Source: Anaerolineaceae bacterium (lineage in GTDB: Bacteria; Chloroflexota; Anaerolineae; Anaerolineales; Anaerolineaceae). From it: a DNA stretch of 64,000 bases. Under the pieces are notes generated by a model. The model ran no database searches. It saw only the letters and a program-made list of their open reading frames with translations, and was not told the origin of the DNA. The DNA is taken from positions 186,001 through 250,000 of the forward strand of contig JAJUGU010000001.1 in assembly GCA_029265815.1 (NCBI GenBank), read 5' to 3'. Within the stretch, counting starts at the first letter, position 1, and every line of letters begins with the position of its first letter. This document shows, one piece after another, positions 18,618 to 27,397 of this stretch. The position numbers and the translations under genes are program-made.

Positions 18618-19409
18618 TTAAATTATATGTTGATAAAGAATTTCATACAGCACAACACCAGTTGCAACCGCTAAATTCAATGAATCACAAGATCCTTGCA
18701 TAGGGATACTTACGATTTCTTTGCATATTTCAGTAATTTGCGTTGGCATGCCTTCACGCTCACTACCCATTACCAGAATCATATCACGTGGAAATCGATA
18801 GCTTCTGTAATCTATTTTAGCGGAATCTGCAGTACCAATAACATCTATACCCTGGAGTTTTATCCAATCAATGAAATCATCGGTAGATATCTTGAATAAA
18901 TCTTTCGAAAAAATTCCCCCCATGCACGCTCTTAAAGCGGTTGGATCATACGGATCAGTACAATTCCCAATAAGCACGATCTTATTAATCCCTACCGCAT
19001 CGCAGGTTCTGATAATTGTACCCAGATTTCCCGGATCAGCAATTTCACATAAACCCAACCACACCCCAGAAAAGCTGCTGTGTAAGTATTCTTTTTTTGA
19101 CCATTTCTGGCTAATTACAGCGCCAATTCCTTGCGGATTTTCTTTTTGTGAAAGAGATTGGAATACTTCTTCAGAGACTTCCAGAAGATGAAGTTTCTTT
19201 TCCTTCGCTTGATTAATGACCTGTGATCCGATCTCTGATTGCCCATACTTCGGGGTAACGATGAGGTCTTGAATATCTGCGCCACGCTCAATTGCCTCAA
19301 TTACAATCCTCGATCCCTCCGCAAAAAAATGTCCAGAAATTTCTCGGAATTTTCGATTGCGTAATTTCCGGATATCTTTGATTCTCTCGTTCGAACTACT
19401 GGTAATCAA
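18618..19409 (-). CDS. TrmH/SpoU-family RNA 2'-O-methyltransferase
   Basis: 263 residues. An N-terminal substrate-binding domain (about 1-100; RKLRNRKFREISGHFFAEG) is followed by the trefoil-knot SPOUT domain. Its three motifs are present: CEIADPGNLGTIIRT (motif 1, Asn and Arg), LVMGSEREGMP (motif 2), and VSIPMQGSCDSLNLAVATGVVLYE (motif 3). The architecture is that of 23S rRNA or tRNA 2'-O-methyltransferases, but the target nucleotide cannot be read from sequence. It sits between ruvC (three bases) and ruvA (19 bases) and is cotranscribed. Confidence 0.93.
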   Translation of the reverse strand: MITSSSNERIKDIRKLRNRKFREISGHFFAEGSRIVIEAIERGADIQDLIVTPKYGQSEIGSQVINQAKEKKLHLLEVSEEVFQSLSQKENPQGIGAVISQKWSKKEYLHSSFSGVWLGLCEIADPGNLGTIIRTCDAVGINKIVLIGNCTDPYDPTALRACMGGIFSKDLFKISTDDFIDWIKLQGIDVIGTADSAKIDYRSYRFPRDMILVMGSEREGMPTQITEICKEIVSIPMQGSCDSLNLAVATGVVLYEILYQHII

Positions 19410-19412
19410 TGG

Positions 19413-19913
19413 TCAATCCCTGTTCTGCACCAATCGTTTATAACCAATTGTGTGTAAATGGCATATCGCCACCGCTAATGCATCAGCAGCGTCGTCTGGT
19501 CGGGGGATTTCTGGGAGGTTAAGCAATGTTTTTACCATTTGCTGAACCTGTTTTTTGTCGGCAGCCCCATATCCAGTTACAGATTGTTTCACTTCGTTAG
19601 GTGTGTATTCTGCCACCTCAATACCTGCTTTGGCCAGCGCCAAAAGCATTACACCTCTAGCCTGACCAACTGCAATTGCGTTCGTAACATTTTTTTGAAA
19701 AAATAATTTCTCCACCGCTCCGCTATCGGGTCGGTGGAGAATAATAATTTGCAAAATTTCCTGATAAATTTGACTCAGTCGTTTTTCGATTGTCAATCCC
19801 GGATCTGTAAGAATTGTCCCATATTTAATGAGATGAATTTTTCCGGTAGGATCTTCTTTTATAAGGCCATAACCGGTTGTTGCTGTCCCGGGATCAATTC
19901 CGATGATGATCAT
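19413..19913 (-). CDS. ruvC: Holliday junction resolvase RuvC
   Basis: 166 residues. Cuts Holliday junctions symmetrically. The RNase-H-like core starts with IGIDPGTATTGYG (Asp7), continues with VEKLFFQKNVTNAIAVGQARG (second acidic residue) and YTPNEVKQSVTGYG, and ends with the paired acids in RPDDAADALAVAICH. All four acidic residues are present. It starts three bases after yebC ends. Confidence 0.96.
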   Translation of the reverse strand: MIIIGIDPGTATTGYGLIKEDPTGKIHLIKYGTILTDPGLTIEKRLSQIYQEILQIIILHRPDSGAVEKLFFQKNVTNAIAVGQARGVMLLALAKAGIEVAEYTPNEVKQSVTGYGAADKKQVQQMVKTLLNLPEIPRPDDAADALAVAICHLHTIGYKRLVQNRD

Positions 19914-19916
19914 TGA

Positions 19917-20675
19917 TTAATCAGATGCTTCCATCGCCGCAATTGCTTCGTCCGAAATCTTTAGATTGGAATATACATCCTGAACATCATCAAGTTCTTC
20001 CAAAGCATCAATTGCGCGGAGTACCTGAAGTGTATCTTCAACACTCAATTCCATTTCCTGGTTGGGAAGCATCTTTAAACCAGCTTCTTCAGGAATTAAA
20101 TTAGCAGCCCTGAATCTGTCACTTAATGTTTTGAAAGATTCAACCGGTGCGATGACCGTAATTTCGTCATCGTCCTGTGTTACATCATCAGCTCCTCCTT
20201 CAACCGCGAGTTCAAAAATTTTTTCAAAATCGTTTTTCTCTGCCGGGAAAGAAAACACGGCAGCTCGTTTGAATTGCCATGAGACTGAGCCAACTTCACC
20301 CAGGTTTCCGCCAGAACGCGTGAGCATATGTCGAACTTCTGAGACAGTACGATTGCGATTTTCTGTTACACATTCGATGATTAACGCAACGCCGTTCGGA
20401 GCATATCCCTCATAGAAAACTTCTTCATAAACTTCGCCCTCTTTTCCCTCACCGGTTGCTCTCTTGATAGCGCGGTCGATGTTGTCTTTAGGCATGCTTT
20501 GGGCTCGAGCTTTGTCAACCGCGAGTCTTAATCGGAAGTTCGTGTCAGGATCGCCCCCCCCTTCTCTGGCGGCCATCACGATTTCTCTTGTTAATCTGGT
20601 AAAAACTTGCCCCCGCTTTGCATCAGCGGCGCCTTTTTTCCTTTTGATAGTAGCCCATTTAGAATGCCCGGACAT
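19917..20675 (-). CDS. yebC: YebC/PmpR (TACO1) family protein
   Basis: 252 residues with the invariant N-terminus GHSKWATIKRKKGAADAKRG and conserved segments KDNIDRAIKRATGE, YEGYAPNGVALIIECVTENRNRT and LGEVGSVSWQF. YebC proteins have been described both as transcriptional regulators and as translation factors acting on stalled or proline-rich ribosomes. The yebC-ruvC-ruvA linkage is common in bacteria and retained here. It is the first gene of the run and has its own promoter. Confidence 0.96.
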   Translation of the reverse strand: MSGHSKWATIKRKKGAADAKRGQVFTRLTREIVMAAREGGGDPDTNFRLRLAVDKARAQSMPKDNIDRAIKRATGEGKEGEVYEEVFYEGYAPNGVALIIECVTENRNRTVSEVRHMLTRSGGNLGEVGSVSWQFKRAAVFSFPAEKNDFEKIFELAVEGGADDVTQDDDEITVIAPVESFKTLSDRFRAANLIPEEAGLKMLPNQEMELSVEDTLQVLRAIDALEELDDVQDVYSNLKISDEAIAAMEASD

Positions 20676-20719
20676 AAAAACGCTCCTTGATTAATCTAAA
20701 AATTTAACGATTCGTAGAA

Positions 20720-20728
20720 ATTATACCA
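20720..20728 (-). promoter_or_regulatory. Extended -10 promoter of the yebC-ruv run
   Basis: TGGTATAAT on the minus strand, about 45 bases before the yebC ATG. The TG of the extended -10 is present and no clear -35 is seen, which suits this promoter type. Confidence 0.55.
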
Positions 20729-20874
20729 TGCACATTTCTTGAAAGTCTTCGGCTTTTACTGATCTCTGGATCTTGTTTTTTTTAAAAGTCAAGAGCTTTT
20801 CATAATTGTAAGTTTTCAATTATGAAATTGAAATGATATTGTTATTATTATGTTGTTGTTTTATTATTTTTTGT

Positions 20875-21519
20875 ATGAATTCAATACTTCGATTTTTATC
20901 AACTATAGTTGTTCTCGGGTGTTTCTTCTTCCCACTGAAGCCCACAACAGAACTTATTCCTGTCACAAAAGCTGTACTAGAGGATTCCCCCAGTCTAGTT
21001 GTTGAAGCTTCCGATGCTTCACTCACTTCGTTTATTAGCAATGTTTATGACTCAAATGGTAGTGTTGTCCGCGGTATTTATATTAAAGATGTGCTGCAAT
21101 TGCCCGTTGTTCAACAACCCGCCAGCAACCCTGGTTTTGTTTCGTCAGCGAATAACACTGTAACACAATTCTACACTGCTTCTTATTACGGCTCGATTGG
21201 TTTACTCGCTCATAATACACTCGCTGGTAGTTACTTTTTTCTCGTTGATTTCGACGACCCTATATACGTGGTTTATGGTGATGGACACCTTGAAACCTAT
21301 AAGGTCATTGATATTCGCTACTACCAGGCTCTTTCACCAAACAGCCCATATTCGTCATTCGTAAATTTAGCGAATCCTGTTCAAACTATAGGGTACGAGC
21401 AGTTGTTTTATGAAACCTATGGAGTAAGTGGGCGTTTGGTAATGCAAACCTGTGTTGAAAAAGAAGGTTTGGATTCCTGGGGTAGATTATTCATAATTGC
21501 AGAAAAAATTGAGGGGTAA
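20875..21519 (+). CDS. Sortase-like exported transpeptidase
   Basis: Sortases cut a sorting signal in surface proteins and join it to an amine acceptor. An N-terminal hydrophobic segment (RFLSTIVVLGCFFF) acts as a signal anchor. The triad is recognisable: His in GLLAHNTLAGSYF, Cys in VMQTC, and Arg eleven residues later in SWGRLFI, with the sortase-style GD.I.V..GDGHLETYKV strands between. The spacer between Cys and Arg is short and the fold is divergent, so the class is unclear. I chose the ATG at 20875; an ATG at 20833 adds a poly-Leu/Cys stretch. Neither has a ribosome site. It converges with a second sortase two bases away. Confidence 0.72.
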   Translation: MNSILRFLSTIVVLGCFFFPLKPTTELIPVTKAVLEDSPSLVVEASDASLTSFISNVYDSNGSVVRGIYIKDVLQLPVVQQPASNPGFVSSANNTVTQFYTASYYGSIGLLAHNTLAGSYFFLVDFDDPIYVVYGDGHLETYKVIDIRYYQALSPNSPYSSFVNLANPVQTIGYEQLFYETYGVSGRLVMQTCVEKEGLDSWGRLFIIAEKIEG

Positions 21520-21521
21520 TT

Positions 21522-22295
21522 CTAATTATTCCCTGAGTAAGGTCTGGCAACCAATATTAATCGGTGCGTGTTGGAGGTTTTTGGCCAACACGTTACCAGC
21601 GTTAACCGTTCATCATCACTCCTTGCCAGCCAACGAGCATTGTTCAACCGTGTTTCAGCATCCATATATCTTTCAGCTAAAATCATACGATTGGCAATTA
21701 TATAGCTGAATTGTTTATCTCCAGAATATACATAGACAATATCACCTGGTTTTAAATCAACCAATTTTCCGAATACTTCGCCATCAGCGTTATGGTGCCC
21801 ATTTATTACAGTATTTCCAACACTCCCCAGCAATGCCGAATCAGGGTGCCAGCCAGCAGCAAACTTTGAGGGTGCCTGCCATTGACCAAACGTTTCACCA
21901 TCGACATTGGTAAAATTAAAATCTGAAACGACAACCGGTGCATCCAACTTTATTGCAGGGATTAAGATTCGTGTTGGAATATTGGGTGATGATAATTCCG
22001 GTCTTAGGGGTGAATTTATATAATCACTCTTTGGATCTAATGCCAGAAATGCATTCGATGGAGTATTACTTTTAGAAGGATGGTTCTCAATTGGTGTGCT
22101 GACTGATCCTGCATTAACAACAGGGGTTGAAAGAATGACAGCCTGTTCCCTCAAATAATATCTGTAAGCACTTTTTTCGATTCCAGCATTATTCTTAATA
22201 ATGGATTGAACAATCCCGCCAGCAGAAATTAGCAGGATTAAGAAACCGGCTAATAAGAACAGATTACTGCTTTTAAGGATTGTTTGAATTTTCAT
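21522..22295 (-). CDS. Sortase (class D/E-like)
   Basis: 257 residues. One N-terminal membrane helix (about 12-30, LFLLAGFLILLISAGGIV) is followed by an extracellular linker and the sortase beta barrel. Signatures are IPTRILIPAIKLDAPV, the catalytic His in TVINGHHN, the Cys in LTLVTCWP, and the Arg in NTHRLILVA. These match the class D/E group common in Gram-positive-type and Chloroflexota genomes. No LPxTG substrate is visible in this window. The fumarylacetoacetase-family gene lies three bases upstream on the same strand. Confidence 0.92.
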   Translation of the reverse strand: MKIQTILKSSNLFLLAGFLILLISAGGIVQSIIKNNAGIEKSAYRYYLREQAVILSTPVVNAGSVSTPIENHPSKSNTPSNAFLALDPKSDYINSPLRPELSSPNIPTRILIPAIKLDAPVVVSDFNFTNVDGETFGQWQAPSKFAAGWHPDSALLGSVGNTVINGHHNADGEVFGKLVDLKPGDIVYVYSGDKQFSYIIANRMILAERYMDAETRLNNARWLARSDDERLTLVTCWPKTSNTHRLILVARPYSGNN

Positions 22296-22298
22296 GAC

Positions 22299-23075
22299 TC
22301 AATGATAAATCATTTCTTGCTGGCTAACGGTATTCTTCAACACTCCAATGCCGTCAATTTCGATTTCGATCATATCACCATGATTGATTTGCCCGACACC
22401 TGCAGGTGTACCAGTTAAAATTACATCGCCAGGCAATAAGGTCATGATGTTCGAAATATATGACACAATCTTTGGAATTGAAAAGATCATTTCTTTCGTT
22501 GAAGCCATTTGACGTAATTCACCGTTTACACGACAAGTGATCAATAAGTCAGCTGGGTCTATATCCGTTTCAATCCACGGGCCTAGCGGGCAGAATGTAT
22601 CAAATCCCTTTGCTCTGGTCCATTGACCATCTTTTCGTTGCAAATCCCTGGCTGTGATGTCATTCGCAATTGTATATCCAAGGATAAAGTCGCTTACATT
22701 ACCGGGATCAATCCGCCGGCCTTTTTTCGCGATAACCACTGCTAATTCGGCTTCATGTTCTACCTGGCCCGAATAATCTGGCAAAATGATTACCTGACCA
22801 GGGCCAATGATCGCTGATGGAGGTTTTAAAAAGATCAATGGAATCTCTGGTACTTCGACCCCTTGCTCTCTGGCATGCTCAAAATAATTTCGCCCCAAAC
22901 AAATTATTTTTGAAGGTATAACTGGAGCTAGAAGAGTAATTTTATTTAGATTAATCTCTGGTTCGAGCCGCTGGTATTCGCCAAAGATATCACCTTCTAT
23001 GAGACCAACCCTGTCTTCTAATACCCACCCGTATCTCTCTTGATATTTTGTCGAGTTGAACCTAATTAATTTCAT
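22299..23075 (-). CDS. Fumarylacetoacetate hydrolase family protein
   Basis: 258 residues. The FAH C-terminal fold is complete: an N-terminal RFNSTKYQERYGWV strand, IPSKIICLGRNYFEHA, the metal ligands EHEAELAVVI, GYTIANDITARDLQ and ILTGTPAGVGQ. Members hydrolyse or decarboxylate acylpyruvates and related ring-cleavage products; the exact substrate cannot be told from sequence. It is upstream of and probably cotranscribed with the sortase gene, without obvious functional connection. Confidence 0.92.
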   Translation of the reverse strand: MKLIRFNSTKYQERYGWVLEDRVGLIEGDIFGEYQRLEPEINLNKITLLAPVIPSKIICLGRNYFEHAREQGVEVPEIPLIFLKPPSAIIGPGQVIILPDYSGQVEHEAELAVVIAKKGRRIDPGNVSDFILGYTIANDITARDLQRKDGQWTRAKGFDTFCPLGPWIETDIDPADLLITCRVNGELRQMASTKEMIFSIPKIVSYISNIMTLLPGDVILTGTPAGVGQINHGDMIEIEIDGIGVLKNTVSQQEMIYH

Positions 23076-23131
23076 GCGTTTGTCCGTTAATTATTATTGA
23101 TCTGCAATAAACCAATTTGCGATTAAACTTC

Positions 23132-23160
23132 TTTACAGATTTCTGAAGTTCAAGTATATT
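23132..23160 (+). promoter_or_regulatory. Promoter of tRNA-Val
   Basis: TTTACA at 23132-23137, a 17-base spacer and TATATT at 23155-23160. The tRNA starts 18 bases downstream. Confidence 0.6.
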
Positions 23161-23178
23161 TATGCAGTAAATGATCTC

Positions 23179-23252
23179 GGGCGGGTAGCTCAGTTGGTTA
23201 GAGCGATTCTCTTACACAGAATAGGCCGCAGGTTCGAGTCCTGTCCTGCCCA
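23179..23252 (+). tRNA. tRNA-Val (TAC)
   Basis: Acceptor GGGCGGG pairs with CCTGCCC, the D-arm is GCTC-GAGC, and the anticodon stem ATTCT/AGAAT has loop CTTACAC with anticodon TAC. The T loop is TTCGAGT. CCA is not encoded. Confidence 0.95.
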
Positions 23253-23261
23253 CAATTATTA

Positions 23262-23290
23262 GACTTCGATATTTATATCGAAGTCGTTTT
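23262..23290. terminator. Terminator between tRNA-Val and corA
   Basis: GACTTCGATAT / ATATCGAAGTC stem of 11 bp with a two-base loop, then GTTTT on the plus strand. It also overlaps the 3' end region of the convergent corA gene. Confidence 0.6.
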
Positions 23291-24224
23291 AAAACCAATC
23301 CCGTTTGATAAAGATGATGATCGTCGCCACGCTGAAAAACGTAAAGATACCAATGATCGCTAAATAAGCCCAATTGGTTGTAGCGTAAGGTATTGTTACA
23401 TTCATTCCAAAAAAGCTGGTGATAATTGTTGGAATGCTCAATACGATAGTTATTGAAGCAAGGAATTTCATGACCACATTCAAATTATTTGAGATGATGG
23501 ACGCGAAAGCATCCATCATGGAACTTAGAATGTTTCCAGATATTGCTACCATTTCAATCGCCTGTTGGTTTTCTGTCAGCACATCTTCCAGAAGATCCTC
23601 ATCCTCAGGGTACCTGTGAAAAAGCGGTGTTTTCTGAAGCCGTTCCATCATCAACTCATTTGCTTTTAATGCAGTCGTAAAATACACCAGGCTCTTTTGA
23701 TATTTCAACAGCTCTAACACTTCCGTATTTTTCATGGAAGCTTGAAGTTTATCTTCAACGATTTCGGTATTGTGATTGATCTCACGCAGGTATGCCAGAA
23801 ATTGGGTTGCTGTGAGCAAGAGAATGCGTAGTACCATGCGATTTCTTTTCCCAGTGGAAATGCCTCGGATTCTTGTCCTAAGCATTTCATCCAGCACTAC
23901 GTTATGACGCTTGCAAACTGTGATGATCATCTTGTCGGTCAAAATGATTCCCAATGGAATAGATGTATAAGGAACATCTAGCTTTTCACCCTGAAAGAAT
24001 GGAATCCTTAACAGAATTAAGATCGTTCCATCATCTTCTTTTTCTGTTCGAGAGCGTTCGTCAAGGTCAAGAGGGTAAGTAAGAAAATCAGCTGGAACTC
24101 CTAATGCTTTAATCGAATCAATTTCATCTGTAGTAGGATCGATCAAATTGATCCAGCAGCCATCCACTGGCTCTTCAATGCGGGTGATGCCGGTTTCTTC
24201 ATTGCCCTTGTAGATGATTTTCAT
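23289..24224 (-). CDS. corA: CorA-family divalent cation transporter
   Basis: 311 residues. Pentameric Mg2+/Co2+ channel. A large cytoplasmic N-terminal domain (about 1-245) is followed by two C-terminal helices. The first ends with the selectivity motif GMN in SFFGMNVTIPY, followed by NWAYLAIIGIFTFFS and a basic KRDWF C-terminus. The length and ending are typical. It stands alone, and no riboswitch-like leader is obvious upstream. Confidence 0.95.
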   Translation of the reverse strand: MKIIYKGNEETGITRIEEPVDGCWINLIDPTTDEIDSIKALGVPADFLTYPLDLDERSRTEKEDDGTILILLRIPFFQGEKLDVPYTSIPLGIILTDKMIITVCKRHNVVLDEMLRTRIRGISTGKRNRMVLRILLLTATQFLAYLREINHNTEIVEDKLQASMKNTEVLELLKYQKSLVYFTTALKANELMMERLQKTPLFHRYPEDEDLLEDVLTENQQAIEMVAISGNILSSMMDAFASIISNNLNVVMKFLASITIVLSIPTIITSFFGMNVTIPYATTNWAYLAIIGIFTFFSVATIIIFIKRDWF

Positions 24225-24274
24225 ACCCGACCTCCATCAAAGATTTCAAGCATTATTTTACCCTTTTGTTTATC

Positions 24275-24303
24275 TTTATTGTTAAGGTTTTTTGTTTTAT
24301 AAT
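24275..24303 (+). promoter_or_regulatory. Probable ssrA promoter
   Basis: TATAAT at 24298-24303 lies nine bases before the tmRNA 5' end. TTTATT at 24275-24280, 17 bases upstream, is a weak -35. Confidence 0.5.
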
Positions 24304-24312
24304 CAAATAACT

Positions 24313-24705
24313 GGGGATGACAGGCTTCGACGGGCAACGTTGATCCCAGACTGCGAGCCGAGAGGTACCGAACTCGTAAAATCAGTACAAAAATTAAGTG
24401 CCAATCGCACAAACTTTGCTGCTATGCCCCTCGCCGCCTAGCGACGATCGCAAGCGCAAATGACGCTCACGTAGCGTCACGCCTTCCTGCTCCGCCCTCC
24501 AACCGGCAGCAGAGCGGGCGTCACAAAGTTGGAGTGCCGCACATCAAGCCGTGGGTTGTGCGAAAGAGAGCTTTCGGGCTTTAGCGGATGGCAGTTGAGT
24601 GGTTTTGTATATTTTTACCTCAACTGTGACACCAAAAATAAACTAAGCTCGTAGACGTTTGAGGGTTTACTTGTTCGGACGCGGGTTCGATTCCCGCCAT
24701 CTCCA
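24313..24705 (+). ncRNA. ssrA: tmRNA
   Basis: Rescues stalled ribosomes by trans-translation. The 5' GGGGATG pairs with 3' CATCTCC to form the alanyl acceptor stem, and the T arm GCGGG-TTCGATT-CCCGC lies near the 3' end. The tag reading frame ends in GCC GCC TAG and can be read as ANRTNFAAMPLAA, a normal hydrophobic AA-ending degron. The sequence between tag and 3' end contains GC-rich pseudoknot-forming segments. CCA is not encoded. Open frames over this region are meaningless. Confidence 0.96.
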
Positions 24706-24718
24706 CCTGATTTTGGAG

Positions 24719-24747
24719 AAAAAAACCACCTCGTGGTGGTTTTTTTA
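24719..24747 (+). terminator. Terminator of ssrA
   Basis: AAAAACCACC-TCG-TGGTGGTTTTTTT hairpin 14 bases after the tmRNA. The remaining ~135 bases to the ligA stop are AT-rich and show nothing further. Confidence 0.85.
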
Positions 24748-24882
24748 TTTTTTGTGTGAGTTCCTATAATCGCTGAAATGATCACTAATATTTATATTTT
24801 CAAAATGCCTTAAATGTGTTCTTGAGTTCTCAATTTTTCCATTATTCAATTTTAATGTAAATCAATTTCATGCAACTAAGTT

Positions 24883-26910
24883 TTACTTTGATTTGATCAT
24901 TTCAAGGAGTTTTTCTTCAGAAATGGTTTGAATACCAAGAGTTCGCGCCTTTTCTAATTTTGAGCCTGCGTTTTCGCCAAGTACCAGGAAATTTGTATTT
25001 TTACTGACACTATCAGTTGTCTTTCCACCTGCTTTTTCAATCATTGCTTTGGCTTCATCTCGAGACAAAGTCGGAAGCGTACCGGTGATGACAAAAATCA
25101 GTCCTGATAGAGGAAGGTCTTCTGGTCGTTCTTGTTGTCTTTCCTCAACAGGCCAGATGCTCAGTTTTTTAAATTTTTCAAGCAATTCTTGGTTCGAATT
25201 CCTTTCAAACCAATCTTTGATTGAAATGGCAATATTCGGTCCAATTCCCTCCACCATTTGCAACTGGTCAATTGAAGCCAGCGCAAGCCGGTCAAGGCTC
25301 AGGAATGCCCGCGCAAGATCTGAAGAGGCCACCTCTCCAACTCCACGAATTCCAAGTGCGTTTAAAAATCTTGCCAGGGAACAATTTCGTGATTGATTGA
25401 TGGAGTAAAGCAAATTTTCAGCTTTCTTTTCTGCAAAACCTTCCAGAGTGAGGAGGTGAGTTTTAGTTAATAGGTACAGATCCGCATAATCTTTGACAAG
25501 GCCAGACGCAACCAATTGTTCAACGATTTTTATTCCCATGCCTTCTATGTTCATTGCCTCTTTGGATACAAAATGCTCCACATTTCGCACCAACTGAGCC
25601 GGACATGATGAGTTAACGCAATAGTACGCCACTTCACCTTCTACGTTTTCTACTTCCTGTCCGCAGGAAGGACATTTATCTGGAATTAAGTAAGGTGTCT
25701 CATTTCCCTTCCGCACTTCGATGATTGGTCCAATAACATAAGGGATGACATCACCTGCGCGCTTAATCATCACCCGATCATTAATTCGGATATCTTTTTC
25801 TTTGATAAAGTCAAAATTATGTAATGTCGCTTGCTTGACGATAACGCCGCCAATCTCTACGGGTTCTAATATGGCATAAGGGGTAAGAACACCCGTGCGC
25901 CCTACATTGACGCCAATATCCTTGAGGATGGTGGATACTTCACGGGCCGGGTATTTTAATGCAATGGCTCCTCTCGGATCTTTTCCAACGTAACCCAGTT
26001 TACCGGCAAGGTCAAGATTATCCAGTTTAATCACCACACCATCCACTTCGAAAGGTATTTGATCTCGAATTTCCATCCAGTGATCGATGCGGTTGAGCAC
26101 CTCATCGAATGATTGGCATCGTTCACAATATTTGCTCACTGGAAAACCAAATTGACGTAGTATTTCTAATGTTCCCCATTGGGTGGATGTTACATTTATC
26201 GAAGTATCAACGATGGCATAGGTTAACAAATAGAGAGGTCGATTCCTCGTTATAGCCGGGTCTAATTGACGTAGGGACCCTGCGGCTGTATTTCGCGGAT
26301 TTTGATACGTCTTTTCACCTAATTTTTCAAGTTGCTTGTTTAGCGCATCAAAATCTTTGCTAAAAATGAAAACTTCTCCTCGGACAACAAATCGATCTGG
26401 AACATTTTTTACATTTTCTTCAACCGGAATTCGCAGGGGGATGGACCGAATTGTGCGCAGATTAGCGGTTATATCTTCGCCGATTTCACCATCTCCACGC
26501 GTTGCTCCTCGAACAAAAACCCCATTTTCGTAATGCAAAACAACGGTTAATCCATCAATTTTCGGTTCCAGTACGAAACCCGAATTTTTAACTCGATTAT
26601 CCAATTTGGTGATGCGCTCATACCATGCCTTTAAATCCTCTTTGTTAAACGCATTTGCCAGCGAAAGAATTGGAGCCGGGTGAACGATTTTTTGAAATTT
26701 TTCTAGAACTTGAGCCCCAGATCGTTGTGTTGGAGAATCCGGTGTTACTAGATCTGGATAGCGTTCTTCCAGCTCATGCAACCTTTTAATCATCATATCG
26801 TATTCATAATCGCTGATGATTGGATCATCCAGAACATGATACCGGTAATTATGATAATTGATCTCTCTCTGAAGAGCTGTTAATTCCCGGCGTTCATCCA
26901 TCTCAGTCAT
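24883..26910 (-). CDS. ligA: NAD-dependent DNA ligase LigA
   Basis: 675 residues. Seals nicks during replication and repair using NAD+. All domains are in order: Ia (YHNYRYHVLDDP), the adenylation domain with catalytic Lys in EPKIDGL (about 115), OB fold (GRTGVLTPYA), the four-Cys zinc finger (CPSCGQEV and CVNSSCPAQL), helix-hairpin-helix repeats (about 430-580), and a C-terminal BRCT domain (LIFVITGTLPTLSRDEAK). AAAGG lies seven bases upstream of the ATG. The enzyme appears fully functional. Confidence 0.97.
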   Translation of the reverse strand: MTEMDERRELTALQREINYHNYRYHVLDDPIISDYEYDMMIKRLHELEERYPDLVTPDSPTQRSGAQVLEKFQKIVHPAPILSLANAFNKEDLKAWYERITKLDNRVKNSGFVLEPKIDGLTVVLHYENGVFVRGATRGDGEIGEDITANLRTIRSIPLRIPVEENVKNVPDRFVVRGEVFIFSKDFDALNKQLEKLGEKTYQNPRNTAAGSLRQLDPAITRNRPLYLLTYAIVDTSINVTSTQWGTLEILRQFGFPVSKYCERCQSFDEVLNRIDHWMEIRDQIPFEVDGVVIKLDNLDLAGKLGYVGKDPRGAIALKYPAREVSTILKDIGVNVGRTGVLTPYAILEPVEIGGVIVKQATLHNFDFIKEKDIRINDRVMIKRAGDVIPYVIGPIIEVRKGNETPYLIPDKCPSCGQEVENVEGEVAYYCVNSSCPAQLVRNVEHFVSKEAMNIEGMGIKIVEQLVASGLVKDYADLYLLTKTHLLTLEGFAEKKAENLLYSINQSRNCSLARFLNALGIRGVGEVASSDLARAFLSLDRLALASIDQLQMVEGIGPNIAISIKDWFERNSNQELLEKFKKLSIWPVEERQQERPEDLPLSGLIFVITGTLPTLSRDEAKAMIEKAGGKTTDSVSKNTNFLVLGENAGSKLEKARTLGIQTISEEKLLEMIKSK

Positions 26911-27018
26911 TTGAATACCTTTCGCTTCAATCTGAATAAGAATCTACTATAATATATTTTAGCTTATCAGTAAAATAGGTCATATACAATTACACATTTC
27001 TTGTTGAGCGGAGGACCA

Positions 27019-27372
27019 ATGAAAATCGTTGCGTATATCGGAGCTGGGTTACTCATCCTTTTCGGCGCACTTATGGTAATTGGTGCAACTGATCCAACTG
27101 GGAACCCCTCCTGGCTTTTTGTAGGATTGGTTTTAATCGTTGTTGGTCTGGTAATCATTTACTTCGCAGCGCGCCGCAAAGCGCAAGCTCCCACAACTAA
27201 CGTAACACTAAATGTTGATCTGCCTGGTAATGTTAATTTTGACTCATTGAAATGTAAATCTTGTGGTGGAACTCTTACAGCTGAGAATATTTCTATGGTT
27301 AACGGCGCTCCAATGGTTACCTGTCCTTTCTGCCATACGATTTATCAATTAACCGAAGATCCAAAATGGTAA
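27019..27372 (+). CDS. Small membrane protein with C-terminal zinc ribbon
   Basis: 117 residues. Two closely spaced membrane helices (about 4-22 and 31-53) separated by a short loop are followed by a basic segment and a polar stretch. A four-Cys zinc ribbon follows (CKSCGG near residues 78-83 and CPFCHT near 102-107). The ATG at 27019 was chosen because GGAGG lies four bases upstream; an earlier TTG at 27001 has no site. It is 25 bases upstream of the DUF2207 gene and very likely cotranscribed, so it probably serves the same membrane system. The function is unknown. Confidence 0.86.
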   Translation: MKIVAYIGAGLLILFGALMVIGATDPTGNPSWLFVGLVLIVVGLVIIYFAARRKAQAPTTNVTLNVDLPGNVNFDSLKCKSCGGTLTAENISMVNGAPMVTCPFCHTIYQLTEDPKW

Positions 27373-27397
27373 TCGGTCTTTACCCAGGAGGAATCGA

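Noticed and set aside
24221-24412. Minus-strand frame of 63 codons
   Set aside because: It overlaps the ssrA promoter and the 5' part of the tmRNA and has no coding features.
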